Made by a program: the position numbers and the translations under genes
Part shown: positions 45,353 through 54,872 of the stretch, piece after piece
Position numbering within the stretch: the stretch's first letter is position 1
How the letters are laid out: each line of letters begins with the position of its first letter
Notes under the pieces: generated by a model
The model's input: the letters and a program-made list of their open reading frames with translations, nothing else
The model's database searches: none
Told to the model about the DNA's origin: nothing
DNA from: Rubripirellula amarantea
Lineage (GTDB): Bacteria; Planctomycetota; Planctomycetia; Pirellulales; Pirellulaceae
Direction of reading: 5' to 3'
Assembly: GCF_007859865.1 (NCBI RefSeq)
Contig: NZ_SJPI01000003.1
Location: 919,406 to 983,405, forward strand
Length of the DNA: 64,000 nucleotides

Positions 45353-48300
45353 TCACTGCCAAGAGGCCAATTGTTTCGCATAAGCGCGAAGCTTGATCTT
45401 ATTTTTCTCTAACGCGGTGAGGCATCCCAAAATGGCGATGCCGCAACTGATGCCGAATACCCACCAGGGCCAAACGGCATCGAACGATCTACCCGCGTGC
45501 CACACCATGCTGGTGACTCCCACGAGAACAAAGATCGCGCCCAGATACAAGAACGGGCGTACCCGCAGGATCACTCCCATCAGCATCCCTGCGATGGCAA
45601 GAAGGATTAAGACCATCGGGGCAGCCAAGCTTTGGCCTAGCGAATCGAACATCACATCGGCTGAACTGCTGATGTAAATCACTAGCGTTGCTGCATAGCG
45701 TATCCCTGACACCAAGCTTGGGTCGAGGCGACCACCATAGAAGTGAGTCAGAACCAATACGCAAACTGCTGGCGGAATCAACCATAACTGGGGATACGCT
45801 AAGAACCCCCAACCCGGCAATTGGGCTAGCACCACCCACAACGCTGAGTTGCCAAGAACAATGGACACGATGCGAGCGATATCCGACTGCCAAATCACGG
45901 ACGTCGCCATGTAGTAAGCCGCCGCGATGACTAACACCCACTCGTAGCGTATGACGCTGCCCGTTATCACCCATGACTCGGGCGATGCCCAACCGCCAAG
46001 CCAGAAACCAATCACGGGAACCATCGGTAAGTACAGCGAGGTTTGCTTGAGAGTTTTCGCCAATGCTTCATCACCTGATCGTCGCAACCATTGTGTTGCC
46101 CCAATGGACAGTGCGGCGACGACCATCACCGTGAATGGCCAATAGTGACGAAGCCCCAGCAATGCCCATTGAGCCTTGCAGAGGGTCAGATGCAAACAGA
46201 CAAGTCCCATCAAGACTTGCGAGGCAATGATCAAGGCACTGCGAGTTGAATCGCTAAGACTCCACGCAAGGCTAAGCTCCGAATCGTCAACAGTTTGCCT
46301 TCCTCGAGGTCCCGCGGTAATTGCGACCCAAGCGGCGTAGAAACTCACTGCCGCGATAGTGACTGCAACACCCAATTTGTGAACGAGCGAAAGTGAATCG
46401 ACTGCACCACTTCCGCGAGCAGCAAATTCGAACACAAACATCGCTGCCAAGGATGCGATAGCAGCAACGCTTGCGACAATCAATCCACGGTGGGTCGCCA
46501 CTTTCCAACGCTCAGCAATTCGCTTGCCAATGAGCCGAGGCATCAAGGTCCATAAGAAAAGAATGCTGATGATAGAAGCAACCCACCATCGCATCGTTCC
46601 CACTAACCAGGGAAGCTCGGTTGGGGCCAGCGTTACCGATGCCAACATTCCCACCATCGCAAGCCCTACTCCAATCGCTGTCGTTCGACCGCGATCACTA
46701 TTGGACCACTCTGCCACTACTCCTACGCCCAAAGCGATAGGCGACAATGAAAGCGACGTAAGGATCATCGCGGGGCCTAACGACACCACCGCACCCAAGT
46801 GCACCAAGACGCTCGCGAACCAGACCATAATCGCGATTGCCACAAGCGACGACATTCCAATTATCACATCTCCGGATTTGAAGCTCGTTTCGGACTCGCC
46901 CACCCATCCTTTTCGCGTTACTGCACGATGCATCGCAGGGAACTGTAGCCCCAACAATCCCATCACACCTCCCATCGTCATGGCAGCGACCGCTCCGCGT
47001 TGAACGGTGGTTGCATCCCACAGCAGGCTCACCTGCATCGCGGCCAAACCTGCGACCAAAACTAGAGTGCCCAATCCAAGCCCCAAGTGCATCTTCGAGA
47101 CGGTCGGCTGCGTCTCGCGATTTCGCCAAGTACCGAGCACAAAGACGCCCGCTAACATGATGTAGGCCAAGCAGCGCGTCCAAAGTCCAGGATCAAATGC
47201 GGCTTGAGGGTACTCGTTGCTGCCGGAGAACAACGAAAGCAGAAACTCGGTTGCTAAGACGAACATCACGACAGCCGAGAATTCGGTCGCGGGGGTGCTC
47301 TGAAATCGACCCTCGTTGGCGGAACGACTTGCGCCCCTATAGCGCCACGCCATTACCCATGCCATCACCCAGGCCATCACCCACATGATTTGAATGGTCC
47401 GATCCCATGACTCAATATTAATCGAGTCCATCAAGTCACTCACCCACAGAGCCCCCACGACGACGACCACCCAACCCAATCCTCGCAGGCACAAACAATG
47501 CCCAACTGAGGATTGCCTGCGTTGCATCCACGCGATCCAACACCCGCCAACGATTAGACTGGCCCAGCCCACCCAACGAGCGACGATCAAATCCGGTAGC
47601 GAAATCGCGATGAATGACGCGGCAACGGTCCATAGACCTATTGGCAGCGAAGCCTTCCACAACGAACCGCCGTCTTTGTCATGTCGCACGCATAGAACGG
47701 CCCAACCGACCACGCCCGTAAAACCTAGCAACGACAATCCGTCAAACAGATGACCTGAGGCGGCCAGCCCTGATACCACGGCCGCCCATCCGGTCAGCCA
47801 GACGAAAAACGTTGCGACAACGACACGTTGCGATGTCGAAATCAACCGCACTGGTTCTCTTGTGCGTTCACGTTCCATACACGACCAGGCGAACACTCCC
47901 GCAAACGCGAACGCCACTACTAGCCGAAGCACAAACGGATATTGAATCGCGTGACCAAAACTTTCCGCCATCAATTCTGACCACAACACTGCGACTGAAA
48001 ACATCAGTCCTGCGCACGCAAAACGTCCTAGCCATGTAGCCAGAGACGTGTAATGAATCATTTGTTGTTGCCAACGCTTGATGCTGGCTTCGATCAACAT
48101 CCACGCTGTTGAGAAAACAGCGATTACGCCGATCCAAGTCCAAACCGCTTCACCGCTGTCCCAAGCGATTTGCCCAAACATTGGGTCGTGCCAGTAGTGA
48201 TGCAAACAGCGCAGTCCCATCGCCATCGTGATTGCCTGGGAAACAAGCAGCGTCTGAAAACTCCGAAACATGATCGCGAAAGCCAACAGCAAAACTGCTG

Positions 48301-50404
48301 CGATTGCCCAAACGACACAGCTTTGGGCAACGTGTTGATCAAATGCAAACCAAGCCAACAGCGACGACAATGTGCAACCCGAGATCGCACATGACTGCCA
48401 GACCTTCATTGAGTGCGACCGGATTGCCCAACCTTGTTTCCACGCAGTGAAGATTGCGACACCGGCTGATACGGTTGCAAACGTCACACTGGCCTGCATC
48501 CAAGTCACAACATCGCTTACCGAAACGTTAAAGACGCCGTCGTGCCAAGCGAAAACCAGTGGTCGATGCCAAGCGAGCACGGCAAGACCAGTCAGTCCGG
48601 ATGCGATCGGTTCGTTTGGCAATCGCCAACGAATCATGTTGCTTTGGATTGCCATCGCGCATAGCGCCAACACCGCCACCGGCAAAGCAAATGGACATAG
48701 CCCCAGCCAATCCGATGATAAGACTGACAAGCCCGCTGAGATCAGGACGCAAACGCCGATCCAACATCGTAAAGCAACGTCCATTGGCATACGCATCGCT
48801 CGATCACGCATGACGCGAGTCACAACATACACAACTGCGGTACAGACAACCGCTGCCAACAAAGCTGGTCCACTAGCAAGCCGAACGAGAGCACTGGCAG
48901 CCTGCGCATTGTCGTATCCCATCCAAGTTGGCCACGTCCATAGCGTTGCCAACCCCAGCGGTGCCGTCGCCAGGGCCCACCACGCTGATTGCTTGTATTG
49001 ATATCCGATGACTCCGCAACTTACCGCGAACACGATCGCGTAGGTCAGCAACCAACCTTCTGTCACCCATCCGCCAACTCCGCAGAACACCGGCAACGGC
49101 GCTAGTGCACAACCAACCAGCAGAACGCCCGCAACTCGTGCGGCAAAGGCATGTCCTGAATGGCGAGACATGACCGCAATCCGAATCGCTGCGGCAGCGG
49201 ATACCAAAACCGCAGGCAATGCCCCCAATAACATCGGCCAATACGCCGACACTTCGTCGCGACGGATGAACGCGAAGTACCCCACCATCACGAAGTTTGC
49301 GAACAGATTGACGGCGAGCAAAATCAACTGGTTCCGGCTTACCGCTTGTCCTTGCATCAACAGCCTTGCTTTGTGCCGCAGACGATGGTGGCCGTACGCG
49401 TTCCATGCAAACAACGTCGACAACGCAGACAGCGCTACCAAGTAGCCGGCATCACTCCCCAGCCATCGAATCGCCGTGGGAAAAAGAGGAAGTAGTAGTA
49501 CTGGACCGGCAACGCTTGCCATGAACGAGTAGGCTCCACCGCGACCGACCAAGGCTCTGCCAGCCTTCGTCAACAACCAACCATAAACCCCGGTCGCCAT
49601 GGCAAGTGCGGCTAGAGTGACCGGATCATTCAACCTGACCGAATCAGCGAGTGAACTACCACCACTGATCGCGGCAGCCAATCCCGCCAGCACGCTGAGC
49701 GGTACCAACATGGTCGCGATAATGAGTATCGCGCGAGAAGTGTGTCGCAGTCGCCACCTTGTCAGTGTGTAAAAGCCGGCCGCGAAGATAAACGCGTTGG
49801 CGGTTAAGAAGATCAATGACGGGGCGACGCGGTGTGTTTTCAGCAACGGACTCCACAAACTAATCACGAGGCCGATGGACGAGATAACAATCAACATGCC
49901 CGCAATCAATTCACCCCACCGAATATTCTTCGCTGCCAAGAACGAGGTGATTATCTCGCCCTTCGACAAAACAGACGCCGTTGATTCACGAGGGGAATCT
50001 TCTTCTGGTTCGACCAATGCGGCCATGATGAATTCCGGTTCATCAACCGCCGATTTACGAACTACCGTTTCTACGTTGGCGACGAGTGGTTTGGTAAACG
50101 GAGATGTGTCCGTTGAATGAACCGGTGGGCGGTTCAGCAGGCGAGCCTTTTGATGAAGGTCGCCGGCCTGGTCCGTGCTAATTTCACCCGCATCCCGCAA
50201 CCGCTCAACGACGCGTTGGAACGCGATCGGATCAGTCAGCAGTGAATCCGACCGCTGGATGTTACGATCGGATGCCCCGAAGATCACCCGCAAGATCGCC
50301 GCGATTAACACCCAGGTGCCATGGCCGAGAACCGTGACAAAGAACCAACCCACAGCGATGGCAAATAGAACTTCCACGAAAGCAACCCAATGGAACCGGA
50401 ACAC
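45353..50404 (-). CDS. Giant multi-spanning membrane protein (1683 residues), unknown function
   Basis: A GTG-started ORF of 5052 bp. Two helices at the very N-terminus (about 7-42) flank a soluble segment of about 120 residues containing FQRVVERLRDAGEISTDQAGDL (SHOCT-like pattern). From about residue 165 there is an almost continuous series of hydrophobic segments; I count 45-50 potential membrane spans. One region contains a (VMAW)n repeat. I recognise no catalytic motif. It resembles the DUF2339/DUF2157 type of very large hydrophobic bacterial proteins. Divergent from the Ser/Thr kinase by 226 bp and convergent with DUF1559. Its size and hydrophobicity make function prediction poor. Confidence 0.75.
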   Translation of the reverse strand: MFRFHWVAFVEVLFAIAVGWFFVTVLGHGTWVLIAAILRVIFGASDRNIQRSDSLLTDPIAFQRVVERLRDAGEISTDQAGDLHQKARLLNRPPVHSTDTSPFTKPLVANVETVVRKSAVDEPEFIMAALVEPEEDSPRESTASVLSKGEIITSFLAAKNIRWGELIAGMLIVISSIGLVISLWSPLLKTHRVAPSLIFLTANAFIFAAGFYTLTRWRLRHTSRAILIIATMLVPLSVLAGLAAAISGGSSLADSVRLNDPVTLAALAMATGVYGWLLTKAGRALVGRGGAYSFMASVAGPVLLLPLFPTAIRWLGSDAGYLVALSALSTLFAWNAYGHHRLRHKARLLMQGQAVSRNQLILLAVNLFANFVMVGYFAFIRRDEVSAYWPMLLGALPAVLVSAAAAIRIAVMSRHSGHAFAARVAGVLLVGCALAPLPVFCGVGGWVTEGWLLTYAIVFAVSCGVIGYQYKQSAWWALATAPLGLATLWTWPTWMGYDNAQAASALVRLASGPALLAAVVCTAVVYVVTRVMRDRAMRMPMDVALRCWIGVCVLISAGLSVLSSDWLGLCPFALPVAVLALCAMAIQSNMIRWRLPNEPIASGLTGLAVLAWHRPLVFAWHDGVFNVSVSDVVTWMQASVTFATVSAGVAIFTAWKQGWAIRSHSMKVWQSCAISGCTLSSLLAWFAFDQHVAQSCVVWAIAAVLLLAFAIMFRSFQTLLVSQAITMAMGLRCLHHYWHDPMFGQIAWDSGEAVWTWIGVIAVFSTAWMLIEASIKRWQQQMIHYTSLATWLGRFACAGLMFSVAVLWSELMAESFGHAIQYPFVLRLVVAFAFAGVFAWSCMERERTREPVRLISTSQRVVVATFFVWLTGWAAVVSGLAASGHLFDGLSLLGFTGVVGWAVLCVRHDKDGGSLWKASLPIGLWTVAASFIAISLPDLIVARWVGWASLIVGGCWIAWMQRRQSSVGHCLCLRGLGWVVVVVGALWVSDLMDSINIESWDRTIQIMWVMAWVMAWVMAWRYRGASRSANEGRFQSTPATEFSAVVMFVLATEFLLSLFSGSNEYPQAAFDPGLWTRCLAYIMLAGVFVLGTWRNRETQPTVSKMHLGLGLGTLVLVAGLAAMQVSLLWDATTVQRGAVAAMTMGGVMGLLGLQFPAMHRAVTRKGWVGESETSFKSGDVIIGMSSLVAIAIMVWFASVLVHLGAVVSLGPAMILTSLSLSPIALGVGVVAEWSNSDRGRTTAIGVGLAMVGMLASVTLAPTELPWLVGTMRWWVASIISILFLWTLMPRLIGKRIAERWKVATHRGLIVASVAAIASLAAMFVFEFAARGSGAVDSLSLVHKLGVAVTIAAVSFYAAWVAITAGPRGRQTVDDSELSLAWSLSDSTRSALIIASQVLMGLVCLHLTLCKAQWALLGLRHYWPFTVMVVAALSIGATQWLRRSGDEALAKTLKQTSLYLPMVPVIGFWLGGWASPESWVITGSVIRYEWVLVIAAAYYMATSVIWQSDIARIVSIVLGNSALWVVLAQLPGWGFLAYPQLWLIPPAVCVLVLTHFYGGRLDPSLVSGIRYAATLVIYISSSADVMFDSLGQSLAAPMVLILLAIAGMLMGVILRVRPFLYLGAIFVLVGVTSMVWHAGRSFDAVWPWWVFGISCGIAILGCLTALEKNKIKLRAYAKQLASWQ
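47349..47384. repeat. 12-bp tandem repeat, three copies, inside the giant membrane protein
   Basis: GCCATTACCCAT, GCCATCACCCAG and GCCATCACCCAC lie head to tail; read on the minus strand they encode WVMAWVMAWVMA within a membrane span. The units probably arose by slippage. Confidence 0.8.
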
Positions 50405-50630
50405 GCGAACAGGGTGGTAAACACTGGCAAGCCTTGATTGTCGCCGATTCGCGACCGGCGGAACATCGTTACCACTTATCGAGAGCCCAGCACGACCATC
50501 GCAGAGCGCTTCTTTTGATAAAAACGCCGGATTTCGTTGCTAGTTCCGACCTCAATGCCCCAGCGATCGGCATCTTAGGGGCAGCCTACGTCCATCATTG
50601 AACCATCGTCTTCCCGGCTATACTTTCCGC

Positions 50631-52238
50631 ATGAAATTTCACACCGACGACGCCGAACCGTTCGACTTTGAGACCGTTATGGCGGAATATCTAGAGCGGA
50701 TCGACGCTGGTGAAAGCCCCGATCCGGCTCAGTACATCCAGCAATACCCTCAATTCGCTGACGACTTGCGGACGTTCTTCCGGAACCATCACTGGCTCGG
50801 CGGCCCGTCATCCGTCGATCTCGCTGATTCTTGGGGCGAGTCTTTGATCGGTCAAACGATCGGCACCTATTCCATCGAGTCCGAGATTGCGCGCGGCGGC
50901 ATGGGCGTCGTCTATCGAGCGCACCAAGCTGGACTTGGTCGACCGGTCGCGCTAAAGCTGATTAGTAGTGGAGTGTTGGCTAGTCGCGAGGAACGTCGCC
51001 GCTTTCGTATCGAGGCCGAAGCCGCTGCCAAGCTGCAGCATCCCGGTATCGTGGCCATCCATGAAATTGGATCGTGGCAGGGTTACGAATACTTTTCGAT
51101 GGCGTTGGTGGAAGGACCAACATTACAGCAGGCGATCAACAACACTCCCTACACAGTTGACCAGTCCGTGCGATTGATGATCGATATTGCTCGGGCGGTT
51201 GGATTCGCGCATCGTGCTGGAATCCTGCACCGCGACTTGAAGCCCGACAATATATTGCTGTCCGAGAATGGCCAACCGCTGCTTACTGATTTCGGTTTGG
51301 CGAAATGGCACCAAGACGGCACCTTGCTCACTCGCACCGGACAAGTGCTCGGCACGCCGCACTACATGAGTCCCGAACAGGCATCCGGCCGAGCACAAAT
51401 CACGACGCAAAGTGACGTCTACTCACTCGGCGCGATTCTGTATGCACTTTTCACGGGCCAACCACCTCATGCCGGCGCATCGGCAGCGGAGGTCTTGCGA
51501 AGCGTACTGCAAGACGAACCCACACCACCTCGAAGCCTAGCCAAAGAACTGCCAGCGTCGCTCGAAAACATTTGCCTCAAAGCAATTAGCAAGGATGCGA
51601 CCGATCGCTACGCTACCGCGGATGCGATGGCCGATGATCTACAAGACTTTCTCGATGGCAATCCCGTAGCCGCCGATGAAAGTGGTGTGTTTGGTCAAGT
51701 CGCTCGGGAATTGAGACGTGATCAGCACCAAAGTTTCTTCGTCAACTGGAGCCGTTCGCTGGCGATCATTGGTGGCATCATTTTCGTTGCCCACTGCGCC
51801 ATCTTTTCGCTCAACGCGTGGAACTTTCCTCGGTCGATTTCTTTTTGGATCCCTCGAGTCGCAATGTTTACCGCCATCGCGCTCGTCATCTATCGTGCCA
51901 AAGGTGGACGACTGACACCACGTACGGTGGCTGAAAGACCGGTCTATTCCATCTGGCTCGGCTACATGGGATCGCTGTTCGCGATCAATGCTTTGACGCT
52001 AACGAACGTCATTCCCATCTCATCCGTTTTCCCTCTCACGTCAACACTCAGCGGCTTCGGTTTTTTGGCCATGAGCGGTCACGTTTGGGGAGCCTCCGCA
52101 ATACTCGGGGCAGCGTTCTTGATCGTCGGCATGGTCATGCCGATGATGGGGAACGCTGCACCGCTGGTCTTTGGTGCTCAGTGGTTTCTGAGCTTATCCT
52201 TGCTTGCGAATCACTACCGCCATCGACATTCAACGTGA
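50631..52238 (+). CDS. Membrane-anchored Ser/Thr protein kinase
   Basis: About 535 residues from ATG at 50631. A planctomycete-style N-terminal segment (YLERIDAGESPDPAQYIQQYPQFADDLRTF) leads into the kinase: glycine loop ARGGMGVVYRA (88-97), Lys109 in VALKL, catalytic HRDLKPDN (200-207), DFGLAKW (220-226) and activation segment GTPHYMSPEQA. After about residue 350 come several hydrophobic segments (about 375-400, 410-425, 450-530) that anchor it, so the C-terminal part is a 4-5 helix membrane domain rather than a sensor. Monocistronic, divergent from the giant membrane protein. Confidence 0.95.
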   Translation: MKFHTDDAEPFDFETVMAEYLERIDAGESPDPAQYIQQYPQFADDLRTFFRNHHWLGGPSSVDLADSWGESLIGQTIGTYSIESEIARGGMGVVYRAHQAGLGRPVALKLISSGVLASREERRRFRIEAEAAAKLQHPGIVAIHEIGSWQGYEYFSMALVEGPTLQQAINNTPYTVDQSVRLMIDIARAVGFAHRAGILHRDLKPDNILLSENGQPLLTDFGLAKWHQDGTLLTRTGQVLGTPHYMSPEQASGRAQITTQSDVYSLGAILYALFTGQPPHAGASAAEVLRSVLQDEPTPPRSLAKELPASLENICLKAISKDATDRYATADAMADDLQDFLDGNPVAADESGVFGQVARELRRDQHQSFFVNWSRSLAIIGGIIFVAHCAIFSLNAWNFPRSISFWIPRVAMFTAIALVIYRAKGGRLTPRTVAERPVYSIWLGYMGSLFAINALTLTNVIPISSVFPLTSTLSGFGFLAMSGHVWGASAILGAAFLIVGMVMPMMGNAAPLVFGAQWFLSLSLLANHYRHRHST

Positions 52239-52252
52239 TGGAAGCGTTACCG

Positions 52253-53173
52253 TCATAAACCAGCGACGTTCATCTCGATCACGTACGCCGATTTCGATGC
52301 CGTGATGAATAGATGTTTCTTCTGAGACCCCGCGAATGTGACGTTAGCAGTCCAACCCTCAGGCACATCAATCGTTTGAACTTTCTCGCCTTCGGAATTG
52401 AACACCGTCACGCCCTCGTTGTTGGTCAAGTAAACATTCCGTTGTTCGTCGATCGTCAACCCATCACTTCCCATTTTGCAAAACACTTTTTTGTCATTCA
52501 GAGAACCGTCTTCGGCAATCGAGTAGCGGTAGACCGTTTTGGCATCGATGTCAGCAACGTACAACTGACGACGCTTGGCATCACCGATAATTCCGTTGGG
52601 CTGAGTTAGGTCGGATGCCACGCGAGTAACATTGCCATCGCTGGTAACACGAAAAACGCTGCGAGGGTGGTTATCAGGAAACTTCTTTGTCCAATAAGGT
52701 CGTTGGTAAAGCGGATCTGTGAAATAGATCGAACCGTCCCGGTCTACCCAACAATCATTGGGACCGCTCATGTCACGTCCTTCAAAGCCTTTCGCCAGAA
52801 CCTCATGTTCTTTTGTGTCGAGGTCGATCGACCATAACTCATTCTTTTCATCAGCACACGCGATCAATCGAGCCCGGGGTTGCGATCCAAAGTAAAGGCC
52901 GTTGCTGCGACCGCAGGGTTGCAACCAAGTTTGAACTTTGTCGGCGGCAAAGTCATAAAACAGAATCTGATCATTGGGTTGGTCAGTGAAGTACACATTG
53001 CCCTGATCATCGGCCGCTGGTCCTTCGGTAAACATAAGGCCCGACGCGACTTTCTTCAGCGTGGCTCCATCCGCGGTTACTTTCGCAGCAGTGGCTTGAG
53101 CCAAGGCGACGTTGCTAACAGCCAATAAAAAAAGCCCGCACAAGACGGGCTTCAAGCGATTGAGTCGATTCAT
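52253..53173 (-). CDS. SMP-30/gluconolactonase/LRE family secreted protein
   Basis: A 306-residue protein with a signal peptide (LNRLKPVLCGLFLLAVSNVALA) and a six-bladed beta-propeller. Landmarks: GLMFTEGPAADDQGNVYFTDQPND, SNGLYFGSQPRARLIACADEKNELW, FEGRDMSGPNDCWVDRDGSIYFTDPLY and PNGIIGDAKRRQLYVADIDAKTVYRY. Conserved acid/Asn residues for a divalent metal are visible (E in FTEGPA; N in GPNDC; D in YVADID). Lactonase activity is the family expectation, not shown. Its coding region begins with a terminator-like hairpin (53127-53152). Confidence 0.9.
   Translation of the reverse strand: MNRLNRLKPVLCGLFLLAVSNVALAQATAAKVTADGATLKKVASGLMFTEGPAADDQGNVYFTDQPNDQILFYDFAADKVQTWLQPCGRSNGLYFGSQPRARLIACADEKNELWSIDLDTKEHEVLAKGFEGRDMSGPNDCWVDRDGSIYFTDPLYQRPYWTKKFPDNHPRSVFRVTSDGNVTRVASDLTQPNGIIGDAKRRQLYVADIDAKTVYRYSIAEDGSLNDKKVFCKMGSDGLTIDEQRNVYLTNNEGVTVFNSEGEKVQTIDVPEGWTANVTFAGSQKKHLFITASKSAYVIEMNVAGL
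53127..53152 (-). promoter_or_regulatory. Terminator-like hairpin inside the signal-peptide codons of the SMP-30 gene
   Basis: On the minus strand, a 7-bp stem (AAGCCCG/CGGGCTT, 53132-53138 with 53146-53152) with a 7-base loop is followed by T7 (complement of 53127-53133). It lies at codons 8-16 of the SMP-30 gene. It may be an attenuator or a chance product of the KPVLCGLFLL codons. Confidence 0.4.
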
Positions 53174-53232
53174 GAGATCTCGAAAGGCAGAGGAACGAAA
53201 CGTAGGAGTCGTTCATTCTAGCTGCCGCGTGA

Positions 53233-54666
53233 TCATCGCGCGTGTTGCTCGATCATATTCATCAAATCATCCGTTGGCTGCTGAAGAGTCATCACGCGAG
53301 ACGTCGCAGCAGGATTTCGTCGGTCACGAACAATCACGATTACTTCCTGATCCGACGTCTCGGTTGGCATCGTAGTTCTTGCACCCGGAAGTGCCGCCAA
53401 TCGTTCCGCCGGAGGCTCCATCGAAAGCGAAGGAGAATCGAATTGCTGGCTGACCTGGGCGATTTCCTGGGTCGCGGTTCCCCCACGCTGATACAGTTTG
53501 GCTAAACCAACCCGATCGAGTTGCCATTGGATGTTGCCGGGACCGGCATAAATACCAACGTCGTTTTGGTAGTCGGCTGCGTTACAAACGCCGATCAAGA
53601 AACCTCGGTCGTCGAACAAACCGCCACCGCTGCGACCATCAATGGGAGCATCACCGATCTCGATATTCGACGATCCTAGATGCTGATTGTATTTGTTCAC
53701 GCCAGTGATTCGAGTGTCGCGACGAGAAGGATCGTCGCCTCGATCACAGCCGAACGAAAACACCGATTGTCCAGTACGAGGAACTTCGCCGGCCTGAATC
53801 ACGGGAATCGGTTGAACGGGGAAACCGGGACGTATCGTAACCAGCGCAATATCGCGATCATCAGCGTCATAATCGAGCACGTGACCTTCGACGGTTCGTG
53901 TCTGCCCGCCGATGAACAAGTCGACTTCGATCTTGCCATCGCCTTTGGTTTCGCGAAACAGGTGGCCGCAGGTCAGCACCAATGCTTCGTCGCCATGTGT
54001 GTCGATGATGGTTCCGGTTCCCGCACCATAGCCGCGTCCATCATGAACACGCAGGCGAACCGTTGCTGCTTCCGCACGTTCGATGGCCGACGCAAGCGAT
54101 ACGCTGGGCATCGGTTCGGATACATTGCCTTGGGCCGATGAATCGGCCGCCGAAGCATTTGACGAAGGTGTGTTGGCCGCCGAAGTAAATTGATGCGACG
54201 ACGAATTTGAACCGCGATCCTGGAACGTGGGTCGTAGATTCTGAGGCTGACTGATAGGCGCCAATCGAGTTTTCGGCGCCGGAATGTCAGCGAGTCCTGA
54301 CATTTCCGAATTGGTTTGATAGATCGGCCCGGACGGGTCGGTTTGCAACGCTTCCTGCAATTGCTGGGCGGTTTGCATCCCAACGAGGCGGGTGACTTCT
54401 TTTCCACCCGAGATGACAACGAACGTTGGTGTTTTGCGAATGCCGTAGCGACTTGCAACTGCCAATTCCGATTCGACGTTCACGTGTCGAACGGGCACAC
54501 CCACCCGCTCTAGCCCAGCCAGAACCGGCTTCATTGCTTGGCAGGGCGGACAACGGTCAGAGGTGAAATTGATGAGGATAGCACCGGTTGCCCAGGCAGC
54601 CGATGATTGCGTCACGACAACCAGCATCCATGCCAGCGATGTCAGCAAAACCTTACGCGATAACAT
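53233..54666 (-). CDS. Thioredoxin-trypsin fusion protein, secreted
   Basis: About 477 residues from ATG at 54666 (a GTG lies two codons upstream). Signal peptide, then a thioredoxin domain (about 30-110) with active site CPPC in FTSDRCPPCQAMKP and cis-Pro in RKTPTFVV. A 100-residue Ser/Thr-rich linker follows. The trypsin-like domain has His in LTCGHLF, Asp in DDRDIALVTI and Ser in GRSGGGLFD, so the triad is intact. The C-terminal 70 residues are low complexity. In planctomycetes such fusions probably link disulfide handling and proteolysis in the envelope. Minus strand, monocistronic. Confidence 0.9.
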   Translation of the reverse strand: MLSRKVLLTSLAWMLVVVTQSSAAWATGAILINFTSDRCPPCQAMKPVLAGLERVGVPVRHVNVESELAVASRYGIRKTPTFVVISGGKEVTRLVGMQTAQQLQEALQTDPSGPIYQTNSEMSGLADIPAPKTRLAPISQPQNLRPTFQDRGSNSSSHQFTSAANTPSSNASAADSSAQGNVSEPMPSVSLASAIERAEAATVRLRVHDGRGYGAGTGTIIDTHGDEALVLTCGHLFRETKGDGKIEVDLFIGGQTRTVEGHVLDYDADDRDIALVTIRPGFPVQPIPVIQAGEVPRTGQSVFSFGCDRGDDPSRRDTRITGVNKYNQHLGSSNIEIGDAPIDGRSGGGLFDDRGFLIGVCNAADYQNDVGIYAGPGNIQWQLDRVGLAKLYQRGGTATQEIAQVSQQFDSPSLSMEPPAERLAALPGARTTMPTETSDQEVIVIVRDRRNPAATSRVMTLQQPTDDLMNMIEQHAR

Positions 54667-54872
54667 TCCCACGCACGTCCCTCCTTGGACCGTGTGAAGT
54701 CAAAAACATCCCGAGCGAGCATCCTGCACGCTCATGTTTCGCCGACTCGCAATCCTTACGGGTTCGGCGTCGCCATAGTGCCGCTTAGGGTCCTTCGCGG
54801 GCAAGTGCAATGAACCAACTAGAAGTGAAACTTTAGTTTTTTTTGTGTTTCACGACCATAATTCGCCACTTT

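Noticed and set aside
45332..45359. Inverted repeat GCAGTGA/TCACTGC between convergent genes
   Set aside because: Seven-base stem with a 14-base loop and no T run; it includes coding sequence of the giant protein.
48372..49001. 209-residue plus-strand ORF within the giant membrane protein
   Set aside because: Thr/Ala/Arg-rich translation in the antisense frame; the minus-strand ORF is uninterrupted over 5 kb.
54825..54853. GTGAAAC/GTTTCAC inverted repeat downstream of the HAD gene
   Set aside because: The stem has a 15-base T-rich loop and no following T run on either strand in the right place.
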